Source: Earliella scabrosa
Taxonomy: Eukaryota > Basidiomycota > Agaricomycetes > Polyporales > Polyporaceae
Length of the DNA stretch: 64,000 nt
NCBI GenBank assembly: GCA_022605405.1
Contig: JABYQQ010000002.1
Coordinates: forward strand, 3,224,001-3,288,000
Reading direction: 5' to 3'
In this document: piece after piece, positions 31,929 through 45,587 of the stretch
Position numbering within the stretch: position 1 is the stretch's first letter
Layout: every line of letters starts with the position of its first letter
The notes under the pieces: generated by a model
The model's input: the letters and a program-made list of their open reading frames with translations, nothing else
What the model was told of the DNA's origin: nothing
Database searches by the model: none
Made by a program: the position numbers and the translations under genes

Positions 31929-32267
31929 GCGGTGGCGGTTGGGTTGAGTTACCTCGGACTCTTGGAGGTCACTGAAAATACCTATATGTACCTTGGCGTC
32001 TTGCCAGGGAGCGGATATTTGCATTCGCATGTATCAGTACTCTCATAGCATAACCCGCTATTCCTTCAATCGGTCAGTTGCGCTGCTTAGGTGATGCGCG
32101 ACACCTTGTCCCAAGCCACAGTATCGGATGCATCCAGGCCACACAACAAACAGTCCACCGCGCCCACTGGCAGTGCGAAACTTGGGCGTCCAGGATCTAT
32201 AGGAATAAGGTGGGGGAACTGTGCACGAGTTAGCATCACGAAAGATAGACTAGTTCTCATAGACGAC
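31929..32267. other. Intergenic between convergent PL4 and peroxidase genes
   Basis: About 340 bp of 3' flanks. No further feature recognised. Confidence 0.5.
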
Positions 32268-33577
<1,310 letters not shown>

Positions 33578-33810
33578 GGAGATTGTTGTCGACGAGAGGC
33601 GAGCCAAGAATCCAACTGCTCTGAGGTCTTGAGTAACAACTGGAGCACCTATTATACAGGACAAGCCACTTCGTCTCTTGTGTCCAGCCGTTTGGATATT
33701 CTCGATATTGTCAGCGCCGTGCACGTCGCAACGACGGCGGAACCTAGTCCATGGCGTCGGTGTATTGCTTGTTCCCTCGCAGGCCACCAATGGGGGCGCA
33801 CATTCGCGGC
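33578..33810 (-). promoter_or_regulatory. Putative peroxidase promoter (TATA-like and one MRE-like site)
   Basis: Reading the minus strand upstream of the peroxidase ATG, TATAATAGG lies at 33659-33651, about 75 bp before the start codon. TGCGCCC at 33800-33794 matches the metal-response consensus TGCRCNC reported for manganese peroxidase promoters, and an ATTGG (inverted CCAAT) sits beside it. Single short matches are weak evidence. Confidence 0.35.
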
Positions 33811-34187
33811 GTTCAAACCCCATGCAGACGTCTCGAAGCTGGGCCATGTCAGAGGCGAAGGGTACAGCATGGCCCGCTGAGAACGCGCCAAAGGTAGCTA
33901 ATATTACCATAATCATTTTGTTTAGCGCCACAATGAGTTCACAATGAGGTACAGACCTCGGAGGTTTGGGCAAAATGGTGACCTGAGTGATGCAACAGCT
34001 CCTCAAGAAATCTCCGCACCATTCGCCATGCGGACATGGGCACCTTGGATGCGAGGAGCTGTTGGAGGCGCAAGTCGTTTCAACAAAAGACTGAGCTGAG
34101 ATTCTGACTTGTTGCAGGGTCCGATCCTGTCCGATCCCAGGACCGACCAAGGACCGGAAAAAGACCGAGACCTCCGACCGGACTGAT

Positions 34188-36535
34188 TCAGGACCGATCG
34201 GGGTACACAGGCCCCCCGGCACTAGAGGGGCGGGCATGATCTTCGTCTGGCCGGAAGTCCTCCTGAAGCTGGTCGGGAACAAGGTCGTTCTCTAGCCAGA
34301 TCTCCGAGCCGACGACGTATGACGCGTACAGTTGATACACATCGTGGTGGTTCTCCAAGATAGCAGCGAGGGTCTCCAGGTTGGCTCGTTGCTCTGGAGA
34401 GAGCACCTCTATAGTGGTGCCCTTGGCGTCTGGTTTGGCTTTGAGGTCGTTCACGAAGTAGGACCGGACGCGCGAGGCCTGGCGCTTGGTAGTGTCGGTG
34501 GAGACAATGATCGGGGCGGCCTTCCACGAATGAGCGTGTTTGACAAGAGTGTACCTAGCGTGAAAGAGAGCGAGAAGACGACGAATCAGATGGTTGATAG
34601 GGTGAGGCTTGGGTTCGACGGCAGAGGCAGGCTGAGAGGAGGACCTGGCACCATCAGTAGATGCATCGGGAGGAAGGTAGAACGTGAGATCCCCGACACT
34701 CGTGAGTCCGAGCGTTCCGTTGTTCATGGCATCCCACTTCGTCAGCCCACAGTAGTATTCGCCATCTTCCTTGTTGTAGCCGTCGAAGTAGCGATGCATG
34801 AACGATCCGACGTCCTTGCAATTATGCCTCAGGAAGCGAAGGGCGTAGAAGAGGAATACATGGAAGAACGCCTCCATCTCGTCGGGGATGCGTATCATGA
34901 CCGTTGGATTGTTCAGCGTGTACGCAGACATGAACTGCCATGTTCCCTAGTAAGAAGCCGTCAGGAACGGCTCTCAGTAGATTGCTTGGGAACATACCGT
35001 ACGATCCGGTTGTCGAGGTGACGCAGGGCCGCTGATACGTTTCGACAATTCCCAATCGGTTAGGAGGGCGTCCCGCTCTTGGACGAGTTGCCCGTCGACG
35101 ACGGTCTCCTTGATCTGGATGAGCACATTTCCTGCACTGATGTCGCAATGCATGATTCCTTTATTATACGCTTGCTCATGAGCTGAAGCTGCCCGTTAGT
35201 GTACGCCCTGCTAGCATATACAGTGCGTACTCACCTCTGATGCAGTTGACGATGAAGAACACGAGTTCCTCAGCGTTCTCGATCTTACTCATCGAGAGGC
35301 CGACCTCCTTGACAACGAGGCGATAGTGACGATGAGTCTTCAGCGGACACTTCGTCGCGTCGGGATGCAGGGTCCTCCAGACGTTCTGCGAGTCCGTGAT
35401 CTGGTCGTCCACGTCTCCATGGCACACGAGCGTCGGGATGCGATCGACCTTGCCTGTGTTATCGTCGTTTAGATAGGCCAAGATTGACCCCTCTTGCTCG
35501 ATCGAGTCGTACGCGACCCTCCACGCGTCCTTCAGGTATACGAACGGACCGTAGGGATCGGCGCAGTCGATCGCGACGTATCCACGTGTTCCACGGCCAG
35601 ACAGCCCGGACGAAATGAAGTGAGGGGCGGCGACGAGGAATTTGCGGTTGTGCTCGCCCACGGTCACTTTGTACCAGTCTTTGGTGCTCTTGATGGACTT
35701 GCGGAAGAGTAGACGAGCGTGGTTGCCGACCTCAAACTTCGCATCTCCTTCTCCAACAAGCATCGGCTTCTCCGCACGTTCCTGCATGAGCTGGTACGCA
35801 GGGTCGGCAGGGAGGATGCGCGTCGCAGAAGGATCATGACCTCGCTGGGCGGCAGAGAGACGAATGAACCGCCAGAAGAACCTCCCCAGTTTCTCCGGCT
35901 CGGCGGTGTAGTCGAACTTCCTCGTGGCGACAACACCAGCACGATCCCAGCGTACCAGACGAGCCATAGGCCCAAGGAAGATGACGGTGAAATGGTGAGT
36001 ACGCTGTTGCATGGCAAAGACTAGCGCGGCGTCAGATATGACTTGATTCAAGGTGTTTCGGCGCGCAGGAGAGGTTGGTTGGCAGTCTTCGGAGTCGTCG
36101 TCGAACGGGTCGTCAGACACCGCGTTAGACTTGCATTCGATGGAGAGCTCAATCGTCGCCCAGTTTGGAGCTTCGCCCGTTCCTAGAGGTGGAGACTTAA
36201 CCTTGTGCATGGCCAAACCGTGCCTCTGCTTCGCCGTGTCGGCAGTAGTTATGACCCTAAAACCATCGACGTCGCCCGTACATAACCAAGCGTTGTTGAT
36301 GAAAGTTGCCTGAAAGTTGGTTGTACAGGATGCTCCCCACTACAGCACACGAAGTTCAACTCACCAATGTATTGTACGACTCGGGCCCCACGTTGACTGC
36401 GGCTCCGTTGAACTTGAGGGTGCGGCCAGGCTTGAAGGCGAGCCGATTGCCCGGTGGTTCATGTTGATCGGATTGTATAGGAACGTAGCGCAGCATCCAG
36501 AAGTCGTATTCAATTATACTGATTTGCTGAGACAT
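34188..36535 (-). CDS. FunK1-family protein kinase 2 (HCD catalytic loop)
   Basis: Exons (minus) 36535-36365, 36309-35235, 35182-34998 and 34946-34188; about 729 residues. The start MSQQISIIEYDFWMLRYVP aligns with ISIIDYDDWLQRYVP of copy 3, and all intron sites and phases agree. Landmarks: QQRTHHFTVIFLG, RKFDYTAEPEKLGRFFWRF, ADPYGPFVYLKDAWR, RLVVKEVGLSM, catalytic loop GIMHCDISAGN, and TDWELSK. The catalytic loop has Cys (codon 35145-35147) in place of the Arg of HRD, while the catalytic Asp remains. C-terminal region: IPDEMEAFFHVFLFYALRFL and HPINHLIRRLL. Divergently oriented to nothing nearby; its 5' end faces the 3' end of the second flavocytochrome b2 gene. Probably expressed; the substitution suggests altered regulation rather than loss. 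Confidence 0.88.
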
Positions 36536-36947
36536 TGCGACGACTACGTGGTGGTTGGCGTCTGAGAATCAGATCCACTGGTTCGAAGCGTTTTGCGTTC
36601 GCTGTCGACTAGAGCGCTCGACGCTACTCCCGGGCCGGTTACGGCCCGTCTTTGCCTTCCACTGATTTTGAAGTTACCATGGTTTGGGAGAGAGTGAAAA
36701 TTACTTTGTACCCACTGCGATGCTCGTTAGAATCTGTGTCAATGAATCGGCTCTTAATCAGTGCATACTCAAGGGCCGAAACTTACCTGATTGAGGATCA
36801 GTAACACCCGTGTAAGTATATGGATAGATGGACACACGGACGAAAGCAAGCAATAGATTACACTATCTACACAAGCCACAAGCGGATACATACATCGTCG
36901 CGCGTAATGATCCGAAACACCGCCAGCGCAGAACAGGTGGCCTTCGT
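36536..36947. other. Intergenic, 0.4 kb
   Basis: Upstream of FunK1-2 and downstream of lactate dehydrogenase copy 2. A short GC palindrome CGGGCCG gtta CGGCCCG is present near 36633-36650. Nothing else recognised. Confidence 0.45.
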
Positions 36948-39229
36948 TTATAGCTTCGACTCCCTGAACTTCGCGAGCGAGAGCGGTTGGTCTGCATGAC
37001 GAGCGTCAGAGTCAGCACGTACGAGATCTGAGCACGGAGGCGCACTCACAGGTGTTCTGGAAGAGGTTGTCCTGCGGCGTCATCACAAAGTGCGACTTCA
37101 GCGAGCTCGCGTCGACCATGTCCGGCACGATCTCGTCGATCGTCCGCGCGCCAAGCAGACGCATGTTCATCTCGAACTCGTCCTGTTCCCATCCGTCAGC
37201 CTTCACGAACCCGAACATCTGAGATAGAAGGAGCTCACGCACCCGGAAGATCTGGATCGCCTTCTCGACGCCCTCCTGGCCATACGCGCAGAACGCGTAC
37301 AAGAACGGCCGTCCCACCCCGACCGCCTTTGCGCCGAGCGCGATCGCCTTGAGGACGTCGCTCGCGCGCCGCACACCTCCGTCGACGTAGATCTCGAACT
37401 TGGGATCCGGGAAGTAGCCGCGCAGCCGGAGCGCGGAGACGACCTCGATGAGCACCTCGATCCCTGAGCGCGCCGTGTCGAGCTGCCGCCCACCGTGGTT
37501 TGAGAGCACGATGCCTTGCACGCCCGCCTCGTACGCGAGCACGGCGTCCTCGGCGGACCCGATGCCCTTCAAGATGATCGGCACTGTGATCGGAGAACGT
37601 CAGGATTGGGCAGAGTCAATACACGTTGGCGGAGGTGGACGTACTCTTGGTGATGCTCTTGAACCACGGGATGTCCTTCCATGACAGGCTCGGGTCGATG
37701 AACGACTGTCCGGTCCCATCGTCAGCATCAGCTCATCCATTCGCGACGTGCCAGACTCACGCTGATCGCGCGCGCAACGCCCTGGTCCTTCTTGACATCC
37801 TGCCCCTTCTGCACCTCGGCGCCGGCGTCGTCATCGACGAACTTCATGCGCATGTCCTTCTCGCGGCGGCCGAGCTGGGGCGCGTCGACGGTGATGAACA
37901 GGCCCTTGATGCCCCGCTTCTCGGCGTGCTGCACGTACTTGCGCGTGATCTCGCGGTCGCGGTTGACGTATCTGTGTGTCCGGATCCGCAAAGGGTCAGC
38001 AACGCATGTCGTGTAATTATCCTAGTCAGGCTTGGAACGGGACGCTTACAGCTGGAGGAAGAACGTCTGGCCGGGCGCAGCGGCGTCCATGATGTCGTCG
38101 AACGAGCACGACGCCAGTGTCGCGATCTGCCGCCGCAGTGAGCATGAAATCTCGCGTGAAGGCGTGCCTCAAGGTGATGCGTACCATCTGGATGACGCCA
38201 TGGTTCGCTGCCGCCCTTGTCAAGCATAGTTCGCCGTCGGGGTGCCCGAGCTTGCCGAGCGCGGTGGCAGACTGGGATTCGACGTTGGTGACGGCATGAG
38301 AAGGCACCAAGAGAGGTACGCACGATGTATACAGGAAGAGTGGACTTTTGGCCGAGGATGGTAGTGGACCAGTCGACGACGGAGACGTCGCGCAAGATGC
38401 GCGGGCGGAACCAGACGCTACGGCGCGTATTCAAACCTTGAGTCATTCTGAGCGTTATACGCCACTCGCTGAGACGTACCGTTGATACGCCATACGGTTT
38501 TCGCGGATTGTGATCTCGTCGTCGGACGCGGAGGAGTAGTAAGCCTAAGACAACATGAGTATGCGATACAATGACAGACGAACGACGACACAGTGAACGA
38601 ATTGGACGTACCCATGCCTTGTCTGGAAGGACCATCTTCGCAACGTTCTCGAAGTCGTGGAGGTTGATGACATTGTCCAGTGGGGGCCGCGCTTCCATGA
38701 GTGCCTGTCTGCGCTTCTCTTCTGCAGTGACCTCCTTGATCACTTTTGCAACCGTGCTCGCGTCGATGACACCGAGGCTAAGTATGTGGAGTGAGCCAAT
38801 TGTACATATGTGATAGATGTTCTGGTACGTACTGCTTCTCGACGGGAAGGTTGGTGGTGATTGCATCTGGCGGGTGGATAGGCTCGTAAGCCTCACTGAG
38901 AGGCAAAACGAACGTCGGGGTCTGTGCTAGGTCCGAAGGTATGTTACTACTCACGTCGCATCCTTGCCAGCATACTTCAGAATTATCTTGGCTCCGCCAG
39001 GATGCTCTACAGACGCCATGAAGTTGGTCATCGAACCCGCGAACGGGATGCAGGTGACATACCGTCCAAGAAATCGGTCACGTCGTACACCTTACCTGAA
39101 AGGTATCGCCAGTCAGCATAATAATCATGAGCATGGAGACCCATACGGACCGTGGACGATGATCCAGCAGCTGTCCCGGCTTGCGTGTTCGGCGACCTGG
39201 GGACCCGTTAGGACGTTAATGTCAGACAT
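36948..39229 (-). CDS. CYB2: Flavocytochrome b2-type L-lactate dehydrogenase, copy 2
   Basis: Fourteen exons (minus): 39229-39151, 39095-39063, 39006-38955, 38895-38833, 38777-38612, 38544-38480, 38417-38324, 38271-38185, 38126-38050, 37971-37761, 37705-37645, 37583-37243, 37182-37050, 36991-36948; about 501 residues. Cytochrome b5 domain with EHPGGAKIILKYAGKDAT and YEPIHPPDAI; FMN barrel with AYYSSASDDE, VDAPQLGRREKDMRMKF, IVLSNHGGRQLD and VDGGVRRASDVLKA. Most intron sites are shared with copy 1, with gains or losses: an extra intron after AYQR and another after IQIFR here, one fewer after GRREK. It starts MSDINVLTGPQVAEHASRD with no mitochondrial presequence evident. The inverted orientation relative to copy 1 and the intervening genes indicate an older duplication with rearrangement. 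Confidence 0.9.
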
Positions 39230-41728
39230 CGTGAGTTACGATATGGAGGGGAGTGTCCGCGCCCGGGGATATGAGGGTATGGGTGCCGCACAGAGGCAGG
39301 ATAGTGACTATCAATCGCTCCCATGTGTAGGTCTTTTCAAGGCGCGAGAGGCGGGAGAGCGGAATCCGCACGCACGTAGCGAGATGTCACCTAGCGGACA
39401 CCCGAGGCATGGTCTGCTTGGCGCGCCTGACATTTCAGTGGGCCAGGCGAGCCGTCGGTATGAAGCGGGAGAGAACATCTGTGTCGAGGTGAGCCGGCAG
39501 CGAGTGCGGGGATCCCTTACCTGTCCCGCGGGGTTTAGGCGGATCTCCGCACAAAGCAACAAACGGGGATAGGCTGAGCGGGTTTGTGAGTGTCTAGCAC
39601 AGTGGGCCTTCGAATGTTTCCGAAACCAGTTGTATACCCGTCTTGATACCTGCCTCGTCCGCGCGATTGGTGGTCGATGGGTTGTACGGGCGCTTGAGCC
39701 ACAGCCTCGTTGGCCCCGGTCCCTCACCGTGACTGGCAGGGCCAGTAAGTACTTCCATAAGTTCTCTGGCTAGCGGCTCCGTTTAGTACAGACAAAGCGG
39801 TGGAGCCCAGCCTCACCTCGTCCGATGGCCGCAGATGATCAGCATGTTGTGCCCTCCCTCCTCAACGACCGGACTCGACAAACTCAAGCTGGATGTAGTT
39901 GTCGCTGATCCACACTGGCAGAATGAGGTCTTGGCACAGAAAAGATATCTCCCGATGTCAAGAGAAAAGTTCCTGAATGGAGTCGAGGCAGGCAGATTGA
40001 AAGCAAGGGATGGCTTGGCGGGATCAGGACTGTTGCGATTGCCAAGCCCAACTGCCGCCACAATGCTCTTACCAAATTTAGGCTACATGGCAAACGCCGC
40101 CTCGGTGGCAGCGCTCCGCTGTTGGCAAGTTCTGCAGTTCCCTGCCCTCACCTGGTAAGTTCTGTTCTAGGCTCTGCAGCCAAGCCAAGAGGATGCAGTC
40201 TTTCCTACTACTGACGCCGGTCAGTGCTACCGAATTCTCCCGATGCACATCGCTGGGAAGTAGTACTTTCAAAGCGTTGGACGTTGACCCAGGCGCGGAA
40301 GTTGGCCGAACCATCGGGACATCGTTCGTGTGCACGAAACGATCACCTTACTGGCGGACTCAGTACGTGTTCAGCTCATGGGAAGAGGCACTGTACGTGT
40401 CTCCTGACACTCATGCTCCTGTACAAGATGTCCAGCTCAAGATCAGCCGATGTCGAGGCGGTACGGATGTTACACCTCCTGACAACCGAAGAATCACTCG
40501 TGCTCTTCTCTTCATCTTCTCGGACTATGGCGTAAAGCCTAAGAACCAGACCTCGACTGATTGGTTATCATACGCGCTCCCTCGATGGCATCTCTCTGCT
40601 CAAGGCCGCCATCGCTCCCCCAGCTGCATTCTGCCTTCTATCCATGGCGGGTGTCGGCTCAGACCCGGTGGCAGGGTGCTTACAACAATTCTAATGACGA
40701 GAGGATTGGTTTCAACACCTAGACAGGTACCATCGGTTGCAAACCTTGAACACAAGATAGGAAGCTCCGTGAACCTGTCGTGCACGCGTACATCAACGTG
40801 ACTTCCACCGCCGCCACGGTGAGACTGTGCAGTCATCTACAACGACAATGCATTGACTCATGAGTCGGCGGCTTGCGCGCAGCGCTCCTATGTTTTCCGT
40901 ACGCTTCACTCTCTTGTTTGCCACGAACGACCTTCTTGACATTCTCCCGGATGCTTCGTACAGCACATCGCTGAGAATGCCGCGTTTGTACAGGCCATGA
41001 AACTTACACCCGCACTATACCCGCACATACGCTCCAGAGGTCTGGAAGTGTGGAGTAACATTGTCCCTGGCGTGATCAATGCTTGCTGGGTCGGCCTGCG
41101 AACCCAGTAGCTCAGCTTCCGAATGAAACCACCTAAATGCCAAGCTTCCGGTGTCTCTCTTAGCAGGATCTCTTCTTTTCACGTCGGTTCCTCGCACGCT
41201 TGGCACACTGCCAAGAGGCTCCCATCGGACGAACCACCTCCCGCATGCACGCGAAGGCATGAACCTGACGCGAGTCGCACGCCCGTGCGCGGACGTACGC
41301 TCGTCTACGCCGACGATTGAACTCTAACTCCGCACATCTCCCCTGGGCGTGGCCCGGGATCGTCTATCTGCACGCGCACTCCACCTCGCCTCCCCGCCCT
41401 GAAGCTGCAACGAGCTTGCCGCCGCTGGGAAGCACCACTCATGTGGGAGCATCAGGAGGTAGAAGCACGGGTCGGGTCGCGTATTCTCCGGATCCTGGTC
41501 CATGGTAGTCGGACTGGGACCATTCTGGCGCGACACCAGACGGTCGCGACGCTTTCTTGGCACTTATAAACAGCAGCTGCACACCACTGCAGTCCCCATC
41601 CCCAGCTACCAGCTCGAAAGCCCGATCAGCTGCGCACTGTACCACCACCGCTTCATATCCTCATCTCCTCCACCACGGCCATCACGGTCTCGCAATATCT
41701 ATCGCCTATCTATTCTCTCATCTCCAAA
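39230..41728. other. Intergenic, 2.5 kb, with possible decayed coding sequence
   Basis: The longest gene-poor stretch. Open frames on the plus strand at 39835-40158 and 40193-40801 and a readable segment near 40980-41110 (FVQAMKLTPALYPHIRSRGL) look more protein-like than random, but stops and missing splice sites prevent a gene model and no domain is recognised. An imperfect inverted repeat (GTGCGGGGATCC ... GGATCTCCGCAC) lies near 39503-39563. The last 150 bp are the promoter of the next gene. Confidence 0.35.
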
Positions 41729-43105
41729 ATGCCCGGCCTCGAACTCTTCAGCTCCAACCCCACCTCCGTCCCCGCCTCCACCATTGTCGAGGTGCCCGCC
41801 GCTTCCATACCCGCGCCCGATGCGGAGATGAGCGAGCCGCAAACGCCCGACGAGGAGACCAATGGCAGCATTCCTCGGGCCCTCATACCGTCGACCCCCG
41901 GCGCGTACTACAACCCCCGCCTCGACCCCAAGAACTTCCTTGAGGGCCCCCTTTCATGGAACCCCGCTACCCGGCTCCGGCAGATGCTGGCCCGCCCCGG
42001 TATCGTCGTGCGTACCTTTCTATACTAACCCTCCTCGTCCTTCGCGGTAGAAGCTGACGAGCCGGCGACCAGGTCGCACCCGGAATCTGCGATGGCATCA
42101 GTGCACGCTGCGCCCTCGAGGCCGGCTTCGACTGTCTCTACCAGAGGTATGTTCCCTTCTTTGCATTCTCTCCATTCAAACCCAATGTGCTGACGATCTC
42201 CTCACCAGCGGTGCCGCAACGACCGCTTCCCGTCTCGGGCAGCCCGACCTGGCAATTGCCACGATGAACGACTTTGTGCAGTCGGCGCAGATGGTCTGCT
42301 CGCTCGACCCGACCGTGCCCGTCATCGCAGACGCGGACACGGGCTTTGGCGGACCCGCAATGGTCGCACGCACAGTCACGCAGTACGCGCGCGCGGGCGT
42401 CGCCGCGCTGCACATCGAGGACCAGGTGCAGACGAAGCGCTGCGGCCATCTCATGGGCAAGCAGGTCGTCTCGCGCGAGGAGTTCCTCACGCGCATCCGC
42501 GCGGCGGTCATCGCGCGCGACTCGATCCCCGGCGGGTCCGACTTCGTGATCATCGGCCGCACGGACTCGGCGCAGGTGCTCGGGATGGAGGAGGCGCTGA
42601 TCCGGCTGCGGCTCGCCGCGGACGCGGGTGCGGACGTGTGCTTCATCGAGGGCGTTAAGACGGCGGAGCTCCTGAAGGACACCGTCGCGGCGCTCGCGCC
42701 CAAGCCGGTGCTTGTGAACGTCATCTCGGGCGGCCTGACGCCGTCGTTTACGACCAAGGAGGCGGAGTTGTATGGCGCGAAGATCATCAGTGAGTGTCTC
42801 CTTACTGCTGACAGGAATGCGAGCACGATTGCTGACATGCGAACGTGACTAGTCTTCTCGCTCGTGAGCTGCGTCGCCGCGGTGCACGGCATCCGCGCCG
42901 CCATGGCCTCGCTCAAGAAGACCGGCACGGACTTCACGAGCGCGAAGGGCATGGACCCGAAGGCGTTCTTCGAGGTGATGGGTCAGTACCTCCTCAATTT
43001 CACCCACGTCTCCTGTTCTCTAATACAGACGTTCGATCGACAGGCTTGCACGATGTCATCAAGCTCGATGCACAGGCCGGTGGCAAGGCCTTCGAGGTTG
43101 TCTGA
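41729..43105 (+). CDS. ICL/PEP-mutase superfamily enzyme, oxaloacetate hydrolase-like
   Basis: Exons 41729-42007, 42073-42146, 42209-42789, 42853-42981 and 43044-43105; about 374 residues. Landmarks: APGICDGISARCALEAGFD, DADTGFGGPAMVARTV with the Mg-binding Asp, HIEDQVQTKRCGHLMGKQVV containing the KRCGH active-site loop with the catalytic Cys, RTDSAQVLGMEEALIR, and NVISGGLTPSFT. This is the fold of isocitrate lyase, 2-methylisocitrate lyase, petal death protein and oxaloacetate acetylhydrolase. Length and the short N-terminus fit the oxaloacetate hydrolase/methylisocitrate-like group rather than true isocitrate lyase. If an oxaloacetate hydrolase, it makes oxalate and acetate; oxalate is the usual Mn(III) chelator and acidifier secreted by wood-decay fungi. 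The exact substrate is not settled here. No clear targeting signal. Confidence 0.85.
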
Positions 43106-44182
43106 CACCCGCTCCACTCCCCATTATCCTTATCCTTGGTGGGCCACGTCTCGCCGCACCTTCTTCCTCCGCATTACACCCGCTCTATCGGGGTTAGAGT
43201 CGCGTACAACTCTGTGTTCAAATCTCGGTTCCGCTTTCTCCGCATTGTCTCCGTCAAGGTCTGGTATGTCTGTTGTAATCTGTCGCATTATGTGTTCAGC
43301 ATTGGTCCCTCGCAAAGCCATTTTGTACCACATTAGATACACTGCAACGATGCATGTTGGAATAGAAGTCGATTCTATATTGTACGCGCACCAGTGCGGC
43401 TGTGTTCTCATGATGACAGCCTGAGAGCTCGAGTGCCAGTCCGGGTTTGGCCAGCGCTGGCGCGTTAGCAGGATTATAAAGTTATGGTGATGCGCATGGT
43501 GCTGTCCCCTCCCTCCAACTGCTAGCCTATGAGAACGTCCCATCTGATTGTACGTTGTCGTATGGTGAGGTTACGGGTGTAGTAAGTACTAGCCGCAAAC
43601 AGACGCGCGCCTACAGTGCTCTCTTCGTTTTGACCCTCCGCCATCATGATCAAAGTGCTTTCCCGCGAACCTACTACAGTCACTGACCAACTGATCCCAC
43701 AGACACAGCTTCATTTTCATGCTTCTATCAAACCTTGTGCTATGTTTGTCCAGCGGCAAGACGCTGACTCTGTCGTTACGTGGCAGTAGTGGCACATCTC
43801 TGCAAAGTTGACCATTTAGGAGTTAGTCACGTAAGTACTCGCCAACTTGTCGCCAACATGCGACCGTTTAGACCAGACGCCTTTCAACCAGGTGGGCATT
43901 CAGCTGAGCGCTGGATTCCGGTGCCTTTGAAAACTGACGTTCCCCACGTTCGTCTGGATCTATCTAGTCCCGCGCCGCACCATCCTGCACGACACCCAAC
44001 AGTTCACCGAGGAGCCAGTCTCTTTCCCACACTCGCCCACTCAGACCATCCACTTCCTCACGGGACCTCGTCTCCCCGGCTCCCGCCGCACTACCGAGCC
44101 CGTTGCACTGCTTCCCCGGGAAGCTGCCAGTGCGACTACACCGCCGTTTCCGTATCCTCAGTACATCAATGGCGCAAATGAG
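43106..44182. other. Intergenic, 1.1 kb
   Basis: 3' flank of the ICL-like gene and upstream region of membrane protein B. A frame continuous with the first exon of B is open back to about 43930 but lacks an ATG. No repeat recognised. Confidence 0.45.
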
Positions 44183-45070
44183 ATGAACGACGTTCCACAC
44201 AAGTGTACGTATGCTCTTTGATGCTGTTCATCGAGCCGTGCTGATGCACCAGCGCGTGTAGGGACACAGGATGATCAGGACCAATATGACGAGAAGGTGC
44301 GCAAGAAGGCGATGAGCGAGCTCGTCCAGTCGTGGATGGATCGTCTGCAACTCATCAGTGTCATTGTGCGTACTTCTCCAGCGACCGCATCACAGCGGGA
44401 CGCTCCCAATTGCTGATCACCGGGACTGACTTGAGGTTTGTGTCTCCTTCAGACGACGTTTTTCGCGGCAATCGAGGCTCAGCTTCTCGGGATCACGACG
44501 CCCGACAGCCGCGACTCCGACTCGCCCCTCGACCAGGTCGCGAATGCGGCGCTTGCGGGCGCGCTCGTCGTGCATGTGTTCGCCGCGATCATGTCCTTCT
44601 TCGCCGCCTTCTTCCTCATCCGATACAAGCTCTCCATGGCGAAGCGCGAAGAACGCAAGGCCGTCGGACACGTGCACCCGCGCCCGCCACCTCCCACCCA
44701 GCTCGGCCCCAACACGGCTCCTCAGGCTCAACCCTTGGGCCCGAACGAGAGCGTGCAGACAATGCGCTCGGCCGAGACGACATCGAGCTCGTCTGTGTGG
44801 TCCTCAAACCCGCACCTGGAGCAGGTTGGCCCCTTCCGCCGCGGCCGGCCGCCTACTCACCTCCTGGATCACTGTCATTCGCTCTGCATGTGGCTCTCCG
44901 CGATCGGGTTCGTGCTCGCGCTTGTGGGCGTGATGTGCTTCGCGTGGGTGCGCCTGGCAGGGAGCGCGGGTGTGTTCGCGTCGGTGTGCATGGGTGCGTG
45001 TCTTGTAGCCGGCGTTGGAGCGATATTTTGGCCGGCGTCGGCGATCCATCGAAGGCAGAAGACGGCATAA
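44183..45070 (+). CDS. Small multi-pass membrane protein, orphan family, copy B
   Basis: Exons 44183-44204, 44262-44365 and 44453-45070 give about 247 residues. The second exon ends WMDRLQLISVI and the third begins TTFFAAIEAQLLGITTPDSR, splitting the protein at the same point as in copy A. Membrane segments cover ALAGALVVHVFAAIMSF through FFLIRYKLS, then a Pro/Ser-rich loop, then two C-terminal helices from LCMWLSAIGFVLALVGVM. The intron that copy A has between HVCA and ILAY is absent here. The first exon is short and its ATG is the least certain part of the model. Function unknown. FunK1-3 follows 0.5 kb downstream, as FunK1-1 adjoins copy A, although the kinase orientations differ. Confidence 0.72.
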
Positions 45071-45587
45071 GAGCGAGGACGAGTGGGTGAGGACCGGGCA
45101 GCGCACTGTTTGTCTTCGTTTACCATGTTCACGACGAGTCGAAGTGGTACTACTAGTACTAGGTACTGCTCTGTATAGCGAACAGTCTGTGGGGACTCCT
45201 ACAAAAGTTGTCCGAGGATGATTGGCTATGACAGTGGCTGACCAAGAGCTGTTGGCACGTATTTGAAGCGAGTGAGGTCGAGGTCGGGGTCAACCATGCG
45301 CATTGCGCTCGCTGCGGGCCAGGGCTGAGCCTGCCGACCTCGGGTAAAACAATGCACGTGCTGAAGTTTGACGCGTCATGAGCGCTTACCAAACTCAACT
45401 TGCCTACTAACCACCACGAAGGTCTATCTCGTGACTCGCGTGGCAAGTTCCTTTGTTTGGGTACCCGCTTATCCAAAAGTGACGAACAATTGGCGGCATG
45501 CACTTCAAAAGCCTGCAGCAAAGCGCCTAAACGTGAGTTGCTGCTCGACCCCAACCACCACTTGCCATCTTCATCTCCTCCGTCGAC
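45071..45587. other. Intergenic, 0.5 kb
   Basis: 3' flank of membrane protein B and promoter of FunK1-3. No feature recognised. Confidence 0.5.

Noticed and set aside
31158..32030. 290-codon minus-strand frame opposite the PL4 lyase
   Set aside because: Antisense shadow of GC-rich coding DNA; no domain, and the sense gene explains it.
36585..36650. GGTTCGAAGC as a tRNA B box
   Set aside because: No A box or cloverleaf can be folded around it; no tRNA gene was found anywhere in the window.
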